From positions 17,083,347 through 17,147,346 of the forward strand of contig OX336355.1 of NCBI GenBank assembly GCA_946902875.1: a DNA stretch of 64,000 bases. The letters are read 5' to 3'. A model generated the notes under the pieces. The model saw only the letters and a program-made list of their open reading frames with translations, made no database searches and was not told the DNA's origin. This stretch comes from Nematopogon swammerdamellus (lineage: Eukaryota; Arthropoda; Insecta; Lepidoptera; Adelidae). Within the stretch, counting starts at the first letter, position 1; each line of letters starts with the position of its first letter. The position numbers and the translations under genes are program-made. Positions 29,280 through 41,197 of the stretch are shown one piece after another.

Positions 29280-29843
29280 TGCGGGCGCACGCCGCCGGCG
29301 CACGCGCACCCTGCGCTGCGCCGCCTCGCCGCCGCCGCCGCTGCCGCCGCCGCAGAGCAACGCGACGCCGGCACGCGCCGGACGACGGGACTCCTGATGC
29401 CACCGCAACAATAGAGCGCCGCACCGATCGCCGACACTGCAGTCGGCGCACCGCGGCGCGAGCCGACCCAGGCAATGGGTCGGCATCTCATCACGGCTTC
29501 ACCCAGTCAGCCGGGAGGCTGAGCACGGAGCCAGCCGCCAAGTCACGACAGGAGCTACACCGGTCTTCACGTCGGACGCGGGATTAGCTAGCAGCCGGAC
29601 TATATGGGGTCCAGCCAGGCGGCCAACCGCGCCCGGAGGATGGAGCACGGACGACGCCGCACCTGCAGCGGGAAGAGCCAAGCAGCCGGACGATGTGGAG
29701 TCCAGCCAGGCAGCCAACCGGTTCTGCAGGGAGACGGCGCCGTGGTAGCCCGAGCTGTCGTCTGCGACGTGGAGCAGTCGCCCTTGGGGCGAGACGTCGG
29801 CAACTACGGCTGGATGAACGCGAGCGTGTCATGAGAGGGGATC
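29280..29843 (+). other. 3' untranslated interior of the BEL/Pao element with polypurine tract
   Basis: Holds a direct repeat (gtccagccaggcggccaacc at about 29610 and gtccagccaggcagccaacc at about 29700). Ends with the purine run gagagggg (29833-29840) before the right LTR, the expected plus-strand primer. Confidence 0.7.
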
Positions 29844-32131
29844 TGTTGCCGACAGACCTCAAAAGTGCGGTCTAGCTAGTTAAATCGGCATCTAGGTAGT
29901 CATATTAGGTAAAGTGTTGTGTGAGGCTCCTGCCTCATCTAAGTGCCATCCTTGGGGTGGCCAAGTGCGCAGCGCAGTGGACTTTGCGCTGCGCACACCT
30001 AGTTATAGAACACTTTTTCCTAAAAATGTATGATGATTGAATAATGTTTGTAGTTTATAGTTTACACTTTTTTATAATTTTAATTTTTACAATTTGAATA
30101 GATACATAGTTTACATTTTTATTTTTTTTACATTGATATTTTTTGTTCTTTGAAAATAGTTATTGTAAAATCATGTTAATGTAACTTAAAATCGTGCTAT
30201 AATTTTGGAATATTATGTAAAGGTAAAATCATATTCAGTATTGCATAACATATTGTAATGTAACGGGCGTGGAGGGAGCTTGCTAACACATTGAATAAAC
30301 GAATATACAACGCGTAAGTGCGTATGTGTTAGTAAGCAACCTCCACGCCGTGTCCGTTGTCTGGAAAAACCCAGGCAACGGTTTTGCGCACGGCCCGACT
30401 CCGACCGTGGGAAAATGTTATTTCGCCGTGGGTGGGGCGAGTATTTGGCGACCCTCCCGATCGGACTGTGGCCGTGAAGGAGGCCGCAAAAATTACTGTG
30501 AATAATTAAAATGTTATGTATGCCAATCGATAGAGCTGAAAATGTAGATTCCAAATATGTAACTGTTATTAAAATTGTACGGTTGGTTTTCGAGAAAAAC
30601 CGCACGCACGCTCTACGCGGGTGCGGTGATTTTCCCCTGTTTTCCCGACTGGAGGCCCAGTCTCTGATAGACTTGGGACATGTGGGGTACCACTGGAACC
30701 GCCTGGAGGAGACGAACAGAATGGTATACTGTTTGTCATGATAGGATTCCTCCAGGCCCGAGTCTGAGGCCCGATCTCCCATAACGTGCTAGCGCGCCAC
30801 GCCAGTGGCGACGCCTCGCGGGGGACGGGCGGACTCGGCGCGCGGAAAGCGAGACAGAGCACCGCGCGGGTTAGAAAAGCGTTTTCCGTACCTTGGGTAC
30901 GGAAAATGATTTTTCACCCACATGTCCAATACCTCATTGGGACGGGCTCGACTTAGCGCATCTTTTGAGCTACCTTGGGTAGCTCTAATATTTTTTCTAT
31001 AGGCGCTAGGTCGGGCGAACACTTAGTATGCAGAGAGGACCTTGGGCCCTCTCTCAGCTAAGCCCGGATAGGGAGGGGTATGGTTATATAGGAAAACTAT
31101 AGTGTTTTTCAGCCCCTATTCGGGCATACCACTCCACAGGACGAGAGTGGTATGGTTTCCTAGCCAGGTCGTTCCAAAGAGAATAAACTTTAGGGAGCCT
31201 CTAGTCGGAAACAGTAAGGCTGAGTGCCATGCCGAATGGCATATATAGATAAAAAAGTAAGCTCTATCGATTGGCCAACTTTGTATGTGTATATTTTTAT
31301 GAAGAATAAATATTTTAGTCGGACGGCGCACTCTTGCGTCTCGGTCGGTCGGACGCAGCGACCTCAGGCGGCGTAGAGAGGCGAAAAAGAGAAAGTTTTC
31401 GAGCGAGTAATATAAATATAGGGCCACCTTGGGTGGCCAGTCAGTTCTTCTGCCACACTCGCCTCGTGCGCTACGTTCACTCCGGAGTCGAACTAGCCTC
31501 TCGTCAGCCACTGGATTCGTCGGAGACCTTCGTTCCTTCAGTCGCGCTTTCCACCTTGGGTGGCTAGTGCTTCGGTTGGGGCGGGGCTGCGGCGAAGCTG
31601 ACTTGAGGTGAGCCGATCTGTGTCGCCGTGTTAGCCTGCTGCAGACCTGATCCTCGGGATCCTCATCGGGTGACCTCCCACCATGGCGTGGTTGTAGGGC
31701 CCCGGTAGAGTTCGGTCTCACAGGCGCATAGCTGCCAGTCGGCTCGCGCAGCGTAAGCGAGTCACGCACACGCCGTACGTGCATTTATAGATTTCGCAAG
31801 TTGTGACCTCTCTGCCGCCGCCGTAACGTGCTCTGACCGGCACAGTCGCGGAGTACACCGTCCGGCGCCATTGTACCGTAGACGCGTGTTTTCTTATTCC
31901 CGCGTCGCCCGCGCATCCGCGCCCGTCTATTCCCGCTCTCCTCCGCGGAGCGGACGACACGACTCACGTCGGGTCGCGCGGGTCGCAGAGGTACATATCC
32001 CTCGACAGGGGAGGTCGCGATCGTATTGGTAGCGGTCGCGATCGTTCCTAAGGACGGTGGGTCATCGCCCAGGAAGCCCGCTCTGAGGGTGCCGCGCACC
32101 GCAACTCAGCTCGGCGGGCGGCTCGGCTTCA
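29844..32131 (+). repeat. right LTR (2288 bp, uninterrupted)
   Basis: Begins TGTTGCC, ends GGCTTCA, followed by TSD GACTG. It carries the same hairpins as the left LTR, at 30882-30906, 30967-30985, 31032-31054, 31422-31438 and 31551-31563. Confidence 0.95.
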
Positions 32132-32183
32132 GACTGCTCGTTATATTTACATGCGCGACGTCGTCGGCCGATTGCACCGAGTT

Positions 32184-32376
32184 TTATGGAAACTGACACG
32201 GTTGTTGGCTACAACATATACAACATCAGTGATGTCAGCCCATAACACCGGGTAAACTTGGTGCCGCGTCAGTGCTTCCCTTCGGTCGTGCCGGCTACAC
32301 TGAACTGGACGGAAAACACAAACTATTTACATAGCCGTTTCGACCGACCTTTCATTCAGTGCGGCGGTACCAACCC
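32184..32376 (-). mobile_element. family A SINE, 3' fragment
   Basis: Tail and part of the body only (gtttccataaaac complement ... ccgcactgaatgaaaggtcg complement). It stops at ccaaccc. Confidence 0.75.
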
Positions 32377-32526
32377 ATGATTTAATTTAAGCTATAAATC
32401 ATAACGCTACGCCATCGGCGGCCTGAGCTGTGAGCAGAAAGTCACAGGAAGCGAAGCCGCGGGTAAAAGCTAGCTACTTATACAATAGTAACGGCACATC
32501 AAAGTTCTTAATATCGTATAGCAATG

Positions 32527-32943
32527 TATTCATTGGCGTATATAGAGGAGGGGCCGGGTGGGCACGGCCCACCCCAGAAGTGTCTGGTGCCCACCCCAGG
32601 ATGTTGGGTTGCCAACCCAAAATTCTAGGGTGGGCACTTAAATAATTTCACACAAAAACACTTAAATAATCTACAGCTGAGGAATCAACATACAATTCCA
32701 TTTACATCCAGGTAATCAAAATAAACACTAAAAAAAAAAGGTTTTTGTTTAATTTTATTTAGGAAAGTAAAGAAACTTTCCGAAATCAATGGTCGACCAA
32801 AATACGGCTCAACACTTCAAACTCAAATTACCTACTTTTATTGCGTATAGGTAGGTACCTACATCGGGTTTCGGCTTCATCGGCCATCGCTTTTCAGGGG
32901 CCAGGCCCACCCTGGAAAATAACCCTAGATACGCCAATGAATG
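32527..32943. mobile_element. MITE with TIR ATTCATTGGCGTAT
   Basis: Left attcattggcgtat and right atacgccaatgaat are inverted. The interior has gggtgggcacggcccacccc and ggccaggcccaccctggaaa. No ORF. Confidence 0.75.
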
Positions 32944-33114
32944 TATTATATACCTTCTATCCTTCAATACTAGGTTCAATATAGCACGTACATCCCATCT
33001 TATGCTTGAACTATGCTAAAATGTTAATGGTTTCCTTTGACGTCCACTGGTATTTTCGTAATTATCTATTGTCAGTACTAAATGTCTTGAATGCCGTCGT
33101 CGGTCTGGCCCGGC

Positions 33115-33409
33115 CACAAAGCATCAAATGCGCGCGCCCGCCCCTACTAGAGGCGCCCTGAGCGCGATTTCTCTACAACGCCGTTGAAGCCTGTGGGCGT
33201 GGCCTATGACTTACATATTATGTGTGTTGTGCGTGTGCATTTGTTTTGTGCGTGTGCCTAACTTGCTCCTCTTTGTGTGTAGTGTCGATACTAGCACACA
33301 CACACATACGAAGCGCTACCAGCTCAGCGTACGGTTATTGGGTTTCAAATATCATCGCTTAGGGCGCCTCTAGTAGGGGGCGCGGGCGGTAGGTATTTGA
33401 TGCTCTGTG
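33115..33409. mobile_element. MITE family D, intact copy (8-bp TSD)
   Basis: Inverted ends cacaaagcatcaaat and atttgatgctctgtg, extended by ccctactagaggcgccct and its complement. TSD GGCCCGGC at 33107-33114 and 33410-33417. 295 bp, no ORF. The 8-bp TSD suggests hAT mobilisation. Confidence 0.9.
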
Positions 33410-33734
33410 GGCCCGGCCCAGACGAAATTATTTTTGAAGGGCACACGCAATGTTTGCTTAGAGTTGCGCAACTTTGTGTTAAGAAATCGGTCAGAACGTC
33501 TCGTAGGAAAGGTTTCTTACTAATGAATTAGGTTTCGCGGTTGCTCATTTTGGATACGTGAATGATTTCTTTGTTCAAGGATTCTAGTCCTTTTCTAAGA
33601 TGTCTCGAATTGTTTCGGCACAAAAAAATTTCCTCCCATCCTCGCCTCGCAATAAGCGGTAATTGCCTGTCTCAAAATTGGAAAAGAGTGTATTTTTTAT
33701 GGAATCTGACACGGTTGGCTACATCCAGCGTGTA

Positions 33735-33905
33735 AGCGTCCACTGCTGGACATACGCCTCTCCAATTTTCCTTCAGTCCTCCCGGCCTTCAGCGGTACGG
33801 AACCACTGCTTTCCGCCGACGTACTTGATCTCGTCGTCCCACCTCCCGGGTGGCCTTCCCACACTCCGTTTTCCTGTCCACGGCCGCCAGTGTAGGACAC
33901 GGTTA
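33735..33905 (-). pseudogene. RTE-clade LINE C-terminus remnant
   Basis: Minus-strand reading gives RWDDEIKYVGGKQWFRTA, EGREDWRKIGEAYVQQW, the characteristic end of RTE-type reverse transcriptases. It follows a tiny SINE A tail (33697-33725). Confidence 0.65.
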
Positions 33906-33984
33906 CTCCAAAGTGGTATATTGCATTAATATAACGTGTCACCACTGTGGAGCTCTTGTCCCACCCGTAAAGCACTTACTAACG

Positions 33985-34400
33985 CTATTGTAAAGTCACT
34001 AAAGAACCTTAACCTGTATAAGAATGGGCCTCTATAAAACAAACGCTTAGTCAGTTAGTAACTAAATTTAGTGTAATATGTTACAAAACAGTTTAGTTGC
34101 TGTGGTGACTACAAAACTAGCAGTTACCACAACTGAACCGAGTTTAGTAAATCAGTTTGGTTGCTTCCTACTTAACTGTTTGTTAAAGAGCAACAATTAA
34201 TTTTGTAAATAGTAGCCATACTTCGGTAGTTGGTTACAAAAGAGGGTTTTACTAAATTATGGTTAGTTGCCGCAACTAAACCGGTTTAGTTAACTTTATT
34301 AAGTAGGTACCAAATTTGAGTAAAAAACGACGTTACTAAACACTTTAGTAATAAACATTTTTAGCTCTTATAACAGCTGTCTTAACACCATAATGTTAGT
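33985..34400. other. unassigned stretch with repeated (t)aactaaacc palindromic motifs
   Basis: Contains aactaaaccggtttagtt and several half-matches (agtttagttgc, gcaactaaac). It may be a decayed fold-back element; boundaries not found. Confidence 0.35.
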
Positions 34401-34448
34401 TGGGTGTAGTTTGGTACGGTCTTTGATGCGACGTGAAATTGTACTCAC

Positions 34449-34597
34449 TTGTTAGAATCCTTGCCAAGATTGAGCGAGCTGGTCCGAATTGCGCATCTTC
34501 GCTGCGTGGTGTGGCCAGGAGACTTCTGCACGTCTTCCAGCACGTTGGGATCTGCCTTCAGTTCCACCGGCGATGGTGGCTCTACCTCCACACATAT
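34449..34597 (-). CDS. cv-c: cv-c-like RhoGAP gene, linker exon
   Basis: Exon 4 (149 bp, phase 0 in, two bases out). Encodes ICVEVEPPSPVELKADPNV, EDVQKSPGHTTQRRCAIR, TSSLNLGKDSNK. Acceptor ctcgcag above 34597, donor GTGAGT at 34443-34448. The coding content is a disordered linker; assignment rests on phase and strand with the neighbouring exons. The downstream intron (34448 to 16991) holds the BEL/Pao and Jockey elements. Confidence 0.8.
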
Positions 34598-34731
34598 CTG
34601 CGAGGAAGTTCATTATGATATTAAGGCCCTGACAATCCGTATTCACTCGCACTCCTCTTTCCAGGCGCCGCTTTAGCTGGTTGGAGTAGGATGCCATACA
34701 ATCAATCAATCAAAAATAAGGTTTGTACCGT

Positions 34732-35058
34732 GTGGGGCCGGTACTTTAAAAGACTTTAAAAGAATAGCCCCACTGCATCTCTCCCCGTGTATGTCGTAAA
34801 AGGCGACTAAGGGATATGACTCCCTTCTTATATTACTAGGTGGTAGGGTTAAACCCGCCTGGGTTGGTACCACCGCACTGAATGAAAGGTCGGTCGAAAC
34901 GGCTATGTAAATAGTTTGTGTTTTCCGTCCAGTTCAGTGTAGCCGGCACGACCGAAGGGAAGCAAGCACTGACGTGGCACCAGTTCACCCGGTGTTATGG
35001 GCTGACATCACGGATGTTGTAGGTGATGTAGCCAACCGTGTCAGTTTCCATAAAAAAA
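34732..35058 (+). mobile_element. chimeric SINE (B head, A tail), copy 2
   Basis: Same B/A junction as 1432-1752 (...ggcgactaagggatatgact then tattactaggtggtaggg). Ends gtgtcagtttccataaaaaa. Confidence 0.8.
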
Positions 35059-35059
35059 A

Positions 35060-36450
35060 AAAGGTTTTTAATTTATTTTAAAACTGCGGATCGAAACAAA
35101 AAAGTAAAAACCTATGGATTTAGATATATATTCGACATATAAAATAGATTTTTTCCAAAGCCTTGATTTGGTCACGTTTTGCCTTAAATACGTTTTTAAA
35201 ACTAAATTCAGAGGCATGTTCATAATTTTTATTTTATCGAGCGAAGTTAATCAAATCGTTTTTTCAAAAGCTACCGATCTGCGCTGATAGATTAAGTTTT
35301 ACATAATTATATTAAAATTGGATCTGTCCGGTAAGTAATATTGGCGGTACACTTCTTGAAATTCGTGACAGACACAGTCTCACATCACCTTAAATGATGG
35401 ATCATTCCAGGGATAGAACTTTTACAATGGGGATATTTTGAGCCAAATCAAATCAAAATATTCTCTATTGTAACACAATTGGGCGATTGTACTTGATATC
35501 GGAGTTTCAGGCACAGCCAATTTCTCTCCCGATCATTGAAGATGAACTAAAATGGTTGGAAAAAGGCCGAAGATATTCACCGGTTGCTTCGCAAGCTCTG
35601 AAACTTGAAACATGTAGCACCATCCGGCCAGGAGTTCTCCAACAATGGCCAGGCCGAAGAAACCAGAGGGCGCGATTATTTGTGAGGATGGAAGCACAAC
35701 CTCAGGAATGGGGTAGGAGATGAAATTAATCGACCGACTTACAGGACAGTCTGAAGCAAATGTTGAAATATTCGGACAAATTGTGAATTATTATTTAAAT
35801 TGATAGTGTTTTCGATTAAAACGTTAATGCACTTATTATGTACACTTTTACAAATAAACATTATTTAAACAATGTAATACGACAGTAAAAGAGCCTAGTT
35901 GTCGAGCGGTTTATATTTTCTTTGTCCACGAACGACTGTATATCGACTATTCGATACAGTCACGTCAGACGCAGGTCATTAATTTGTCATTTGCAATATC
36001 TACATTAATTGATTTTAAAACTATAGTCATCGGCACTGATGTATTGGAAAAGTGTGATGGCTATATTGGAAGTTTGTGGCTACAACATCCATATTTGATA
36101 ACAGGAAAAGACGCTGGCAGTCAAACTAGCAGACTAGTCAGAATTTCCCTTAATTGAAAGCGGATTACAGCTCGCAGCTGGTTTTAATATTTCTGATAAA
36201 TTTCCAAGACACTGAACTCGTGCTAGTGTACTCGCGGCTCCGCTCGAGTTAAATATAGCGTGGTGTTAGCCTAAAACCATCTGAAATATTAGCTGAGCCA
36301 TTCGGCGGGGGAACGCTGCTTCGATCCTTGCGGCACGGCAATAGCCAAATGCAGGAGACGTTTAATTTAATTTAGTTATTTAGTTTGATATTACTGTATG
36401 GGATTTTCCTTTACGTACTGTTTAAATCTTAATTATTTATTAATAACTAG
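35060..36450. other. intron, mostly unassigned
   Basis: A LINE-tail-like aatcaaatcaaaatattctc lies near 35445. A short plus-strand frame at 35487-35723 has no recognisable product. No exon found. Confidence 0.4.
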
Positions 36451-38157
36451 CTTTTGCCCGCGGCTTCGCTCGCGTGAAATTTGTATTTCAAAGGAAGAAA
36501 GTAAGTAACTAAGGGCGAGCTGGGTTCAGGTAAACGATAAACCGTCTCGAAGACAGTAAGTAACTATGGGCGAGGCCGAAGGCGGAGTTGCGTTCAGGAA
36601 TAGGACAAACCATCTATAAGAAAGTAAGTAACAAAGGGCGAGGCCGAAGGCCGAGCTGCGTTCAGGAAGAGGATAACCTTTTCGAAGAAAGTAAGTAACT
36701 ATGGGCGAGGCCGAAGGCCGAGCTTCGTTCAGGATGAGGGTAAACTTTTCGAAGAAAGTAAGTAACAGAGGGCGAGGCCGAAGGCCGAGCTGCGTTCAGG
36801 AAAACTGAACCTTCTCGAAGACAGTAAGTAACTATGGGCGAGGCCGAAGGCCGAGCTGCGTTCAGGAAGAGGATAACATTTTCTAAGAAAGTAAGTAACA
36901 GAGGGCGAGGCCGAAGGCCGAGCTGCGTTCAGGAAGACGATAAACCTTTTCGAAGACAGTAAGTAACTATGGGCGAGGCCGAAGGCCGAGCTGCGTTCAG
37001 GAAAAGGATAAACCATCTTTAAGAAGTAAGTAACAAAGGGCGAGGCCGAAGGCCGAGCTGCGTTCAGGAAGAGGATAACCTTTTCGAAGAATGTAAGTAA
37101 CCGAGAGCGAGTCCGAAGGCCGAGCTGCGTTCAGGAAGACCATAAATCTTCTCGAAGAAAGTAACTTCTTTGTTACTTACTTTTTTCGAAAAGGTTTATC
37201 CTCTTCCTGAACACATCTCGGCCTTCGGCCTTGCCCATAGTTACTTACTGTCTTCGAGAATTTATCGTCTTCCTGAACGCAGCTCGGCCTTCGGCCTCGC
37301 CTATAGTTACTTACTGTCTTCGAAAAGGTTTATCGTCTTCCTGAACGAAGCTCGGCCTTCGGCCTCGCCCTCTGTTACTTACTTTCTTCGAACAGGTCAT
37401 CCTCTTCCTGAACGCAGCTCGGCCTTCGGCCTCGCCCATAGTTACTTACTGTCTTCGAGAAGGTTTATCGTTTTCCTGAACGCAGCTCGGCCTTCGGCCT
37501 CGCCCTCTGTTACTTACTTTCTTCGAAAAGTTTACCCGCATGCTGAATGCAGCTCGGCCTTCGGCCTCGCCCATAGTTACTTACTGTCTTCGAAAAGGTT
37601 TATCGTCTTCCTGAACGCAGCTCGGCCTTCGGCCTCGCCCTCTGTTACTTACTTTCTTCGAAAAGGTTATCCTCTTCCTGAACGCAGCTCGGCATTCGGC
37701 CTCGCCCATAGTTACTTACTGTCTTCGAGAAGGTTTATCGTTTTCCTGAACGCAGCTCCGCCATCAGCCTCGCCCTCTGTTACTTACTTTCTTCGAAAAG
37801 TTTACCCTCATCCTGAACGCAGCTCGGCCTTCGGCCTCGCCTATAATTACTTACTTTCTTCGAAAAGGTTATCCTCTTCCTGAACGCAGCTCGGCCTTCG
37901 GCCTCGCCCTTTGTTACTTACTTTCTTAAAGATGGTTTATCCTCTTCCTGAACGCAGCTCGGCCTTCGGCCTCGCCCATAGTTACTTACTGTCTTCGAGA
38001 AGGTTTATCGTCTTCCTGAACGCAACTTCGCCTTCGGCCTCAAAAAGTTACTTACTTTCTTCGAGACGGTTTATCGTTTACCTGAACCCAGCTCGCCCTT
38101 AGTTACTTACTTTCTTCCTTTGAAATACGAATTTCACGCGAGCGAAGCCGCGGGCAA
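36451..38157. repeat. 1.7-kb palindrome of ~66-bp units
   Basis: About nine direct units (36500-37165) face about thirteen inverted units (37175-38110). Each unit has gtaagtaac, gggcgaggccgaaggccgag, ctgcgttcagg and ttttcgaagaa. The ends are cccgcggcttcgctcgcgtg (36459) and its complement (38131-38155). Each unit contains a small GGCCGAAGGCC palindrome. Long frames here are repeat translations. Related partial arrays occur at 61806-62530 and one unit at 42960-43000. Confidence 0.92.
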
Positions 38158-38159
38158 TT

Positions 38160-39172
38160 TTTTATCATTACTTATGTCCTCTAGAGGGCGCCATATCCTA
38201 TAGTATAGACGTTGGATGCGTCTTGACGACCAGCGTACGGTCAAGACGCATCCAACGATACCTCATTTGTCAAATTATGATAGGTAGTGTCGAAGTTATT
38301 ATGAGGGAACAGTTGAACATACATACATACATACATACCGGTCAAAAACATAATTCTCCTTTTCGCTTCGCCGTAATCGGGTAAAAATAAGAATCTCTTC
38401 GCTAATATACCGCGCATACTACACTACGTACAATATAATAAACATACGATCAATTAACTAATATCAAATAGGAACTTCAGTTAAATAAATATCCGCTAAC
38501 ATCGACTCGCAATAACACTTTTACATAGGTTTGCACCTAAAATTAATCAAATAGATACCTAACGAAGTTAACCTACATAATATTATGAATCTAATTAAAA
38601 TATAAGAAACTCTGCCGAGACAATGCATACACACACACACCGCGCTCCGTCAGACCGCACCCCGCGCCGCGTCCCGCGCCTTCGCCGCCGCCGGGCTGCC
38701 AGTCTCCGCGAGACGCGCTACTAACCCCCGCCGCGCCGCGCCGCCCATTATTTCGGCGCTTGGAACAATTCGATTTGTAGGGGAGCCACATCTTAGCGTA
38801 GCCGGAAGTGAATTTTAGTAAGCCTATCCTGTGTCCCGTATAGTAAAATGGGTTTGTACTAAGTTTCATCAAATTCAAATTATGGCTTTAAGAGTTATGG
38901 AGGAACATACATACATACATACATACAGAAGAGATTTCTAAAAATCGTCAATTTAGCTTTAGTATCATACATAGACGCTACAAACTCAATATTTCCTAAA
39001 ACAAAGTAACTTACTCCATGACCATCCCTTACAGATTTATTATTAGTATTGATATATTGAGTAATCGTCTGGACAAATGTACCTAATCTATTAATTCTTA
39101 AACATCTGAGAACTTCACGGTAAAACCACAGATTAAGTGGTAAAACTGTAAAACTGATGACGCGCGACGATC
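38160..39172. other. intron with one hairpin and CATA microsatellites
   Basis: The hairpin cgttggatgcgtcttgac / gtcaagacgcatccaacg lies at about 38209-38256. (cata)n runs near 38318 and 38910. A GC-rich patch at 38640-38750 has no recognisable coding. Confidence 0.6.
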
Positions 39173-39173
39173 G

Positions 39174-39545
39174 AAACAGACACGGTTGGCTACATCAGCC
39201 ACAACATTCGTGATGTGAGCCTATAACACCTTGGTGAACTATGTGCCATGTCAGTGCTTCCCTTCGGTCGTGCCGGCTACACTGAACTGGCCGAAAAACA
39301 CGTACTATTTACATAGCCGTTTCGACCGACTTATCATTCAGTGCGGTGGCAGCAACCCGGGCGGTTTAAACCCTACCACCTAGTAAGGCAAGAAGGGAAG
39401 GGACCTACGGTTTTACGTGGAATCCAAACCGCGGTCAGCCTCCAACGGTCAAGCGGTCACCCATCCAAGTACCGTCCGCGCCCAGGTGTGCTTATGATCA
39501 CGACCGACAGTCGACCGACCGTACCAGTGAGCTACCGAGGCTGAC
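39174..39545 (-). mobile_element. family A SINE abutting a splice donor
   Basis: Near full-length. Its head end (ctaccgaggctga) lies 10 bp from the exon edge at 39556, just after the donor GTAAGT of the same strand. The SINE therefore begins 10 nt into the intron, in the same orientation as the gene. Confidence 0.85.
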
Positions 39546-39555
39546 TAGCACTTAC

Positions 39556-40168
39556 CTCATTATTATTGCTGTTGCTATCCTTAAAATAATGGTGCCTCCA
39601 ACTGGCGGGCTGGCATTCAGAGTCGCTCAGGGCACTGGTATCCTCATTTTTCGCCCCTCTGTGAAGAAACCGCTTCGCTCTGTTTCCCAACTTGGATTTA
39701 GTAGAACTTTTATGACTGGATCCCATACTGTTGTCCGAATAGTAACTTGAGCTGTCATCTCCGAAGGGCGGATTCAGTATGAACGAGGGTTCCGCAGGTG
39801 CGATCGGCGATGGTGGCAACACAGTCATCGGCGACGGCGGCTGCGTCCTTATTATGGGATGATGTCCTGGAGAACTGGCGAAATCTGGAAATGGGAATTG
39901 CGTAGTCGGCGAGACGTCTATGTAGCTCAGATCTGGATATTTGTCCGTGACGTCTAGGTTGTTCGGAGACGCTATGATCACTTCGGTTCGATTTTGTCTT
40001 TTTCTTCTTCTCGTCTTTATGGATTCGACTCTACGGAGGAAGGCTTTCGCGCCGTCTCTCAGTCGCTCGGAGCCCGTTCTTCGGAATCTGGAGGCGGTTT
40101 CGGCTCCGTCTTCGTCGTCCTTGTCGTCGGGAAGCTGGATTGTCGGCACTTGGCCTGGCACAGCGAGT
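39556..40168 (-). CDS. cv-c: cv-c-like RhoGAP gene, large central exon
   Basis: Exon 3 (613 bp). One base completes Leu, then LAVPGQVPTIQLPDDKDD, ETASRFRRTGSERLRDGAK, AFLRRVESIKTRRRKRQNR. AFLRRVESIK resembles the FLRRMESLK motif of DLC1/STARD proteins. It continues with DLSYIDVSPTTQFPFPDF, Pro-rich PPSPMTVLPPSPIAP, Ser-rich SSYYSDNSMGSSHKSSTK, and ends KDSNSNNNE at the donor GTAAGT. Acceptor tttccag above 40168. This is the disordered, adhesion-targeting region of the family. Confidence 0.92.
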
Positions 40169-40310
40169 CTGGAAAGAAAAAAAAATATTAGAAAATGTTC
40201 AAATGCATTGAGGCATTATAAGTCAGATGTTCTGTAGCCTTGTATAAATTGTGAAACAAATTACACTTTAATTTGATGTCAAACTCGAGACCTTTGTATT
40301 TTTTTAACGA

Positions 40311-40413
40311 GCTTTTTTTATGTAATCCGGTATGGGTGGCTGAGTCAGAGGGGCCAAAGCACATGCTCTGACTAGCCAATATCATCTCCGAGAAGGTAGG
40401 TGCCATACCGGAG
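40311..40413 (-). mobile_element. family C SINE, 3' fragment
   Basis: Tail part only (cccataccggattacat complement ... ataccggag), ending where a family A copy begins. Confidence 0.75.
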
Positions 40414-40720
40414 CTTGATACGGTTGGCTACATCACCTTACTACACCCGTGACGTCAGCCCATAACAGATTGGTGAACTAGGTGCCATGTTACTGCTTCC
40501 CTTCGGTCGTGCCGGTTACATTGAACTGGTCGGAAAATAAAAACTATTCAGTTGCGATGATGTCAACCACCACCTATTAACGTGAGGGAAAGGGGACCGC
40601 AGTTTTACGTGGAATCTGAACCACGGTCAGCCTCAACGGCCGAACGGTCACCAATTAAATTTCTGACCGCGCCCGTTGGTGTTTCATTTCACGATCGGTC
40701 GTCGATGCACGCCACCGAAG
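40414..40720 (-). mobile_element. family A SINE, partial
   Basis: Tail through body, losing similarity in the head near 40690. Abuts the family C fragment, forming a C/A junction. Confidence 0.7.
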
Positions 40721-40951
40721 AGGTCGAGACTGACATTCCTCGACAACATTTTCTCTTTAATCTCTATCTTAAGTCCTGTCCTTTCCTGGGTTCTCACGTA
40801 AGTACAACTTAGTGAGTACCCTATAAACTAACCTAAACTAACATAAAGCATTAACGAAGGGGGACGCGGTCAAACCGAAACTCATTTCCAAGCTGACGAA
40901 ATTACTTTGAACATTGGAATAAATACCAGAAGAGGCAAAACCCGACGATAC

Positions 40952-41171
40952 ATGTTACGGGTTTAACCCGCCCAGGTTGGTACCACCGCACTGAATGAAA
41001 CGTCGGTCTAAACGGCTATTTAAATAGTTTGTGTTTTCCGACCAGTTCAGTGTAGCCAGCACGATCAAAGGGGGAAGCACTGACATGGCACCTAGTTCCC
41101 CCGGTGTTATGGGCTGACATCACGGACGTTGTAGGTGATGTAGCCAATCGTGTCAGTTTCCATAAAAAAAA
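40952..41171 (+). mobile_element. family A SINE, 3' half with A tail
   Basis: Starts at gggtttaacccgcccaggtt, ends tttccataaaaaaaaa. Confidence 0.75.
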
Positions 41172-41197
41172 AATACCTGTCGGTAAGCAGCCTTTGT

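Larger units (their letters stand above)
17942..32131 (+). mobile_element. BEL/Pao LTR retrotransposon, non-autonomous, carrying a nested LINE
   Basis: Bounded by a 5-bp TSD, GACTG (17937-17941, 32132-32136). The two LTRs start TGTTG and end CA, and are 2288 bp each after removing the LINE. The primer-binding site is at 25709-25730 and the purine tract at 29833-29840. The 4139-bp interior has Gag and a C-terminal DUF5641-like domain only. LTRs look the same throughout: same length, and identical translated segments of up to 189 codons. Insertion is therefore recent, which implies mobilisation by another copy's enzymes. Confidence 0.92.

Noticed and set aside
36729..38102. Frames of up to 237 codons with repeated ERSSAFGLAHSYLLSS
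   Set aside because: Translations of the ~66-bp palindrome units; no start context, splice sites or unique sequence.
36451..38157. CRISPR-like array
   Set aside because: Units are contiguous without unique spacers, form a palindrome and sit in a eukaryotic intron.
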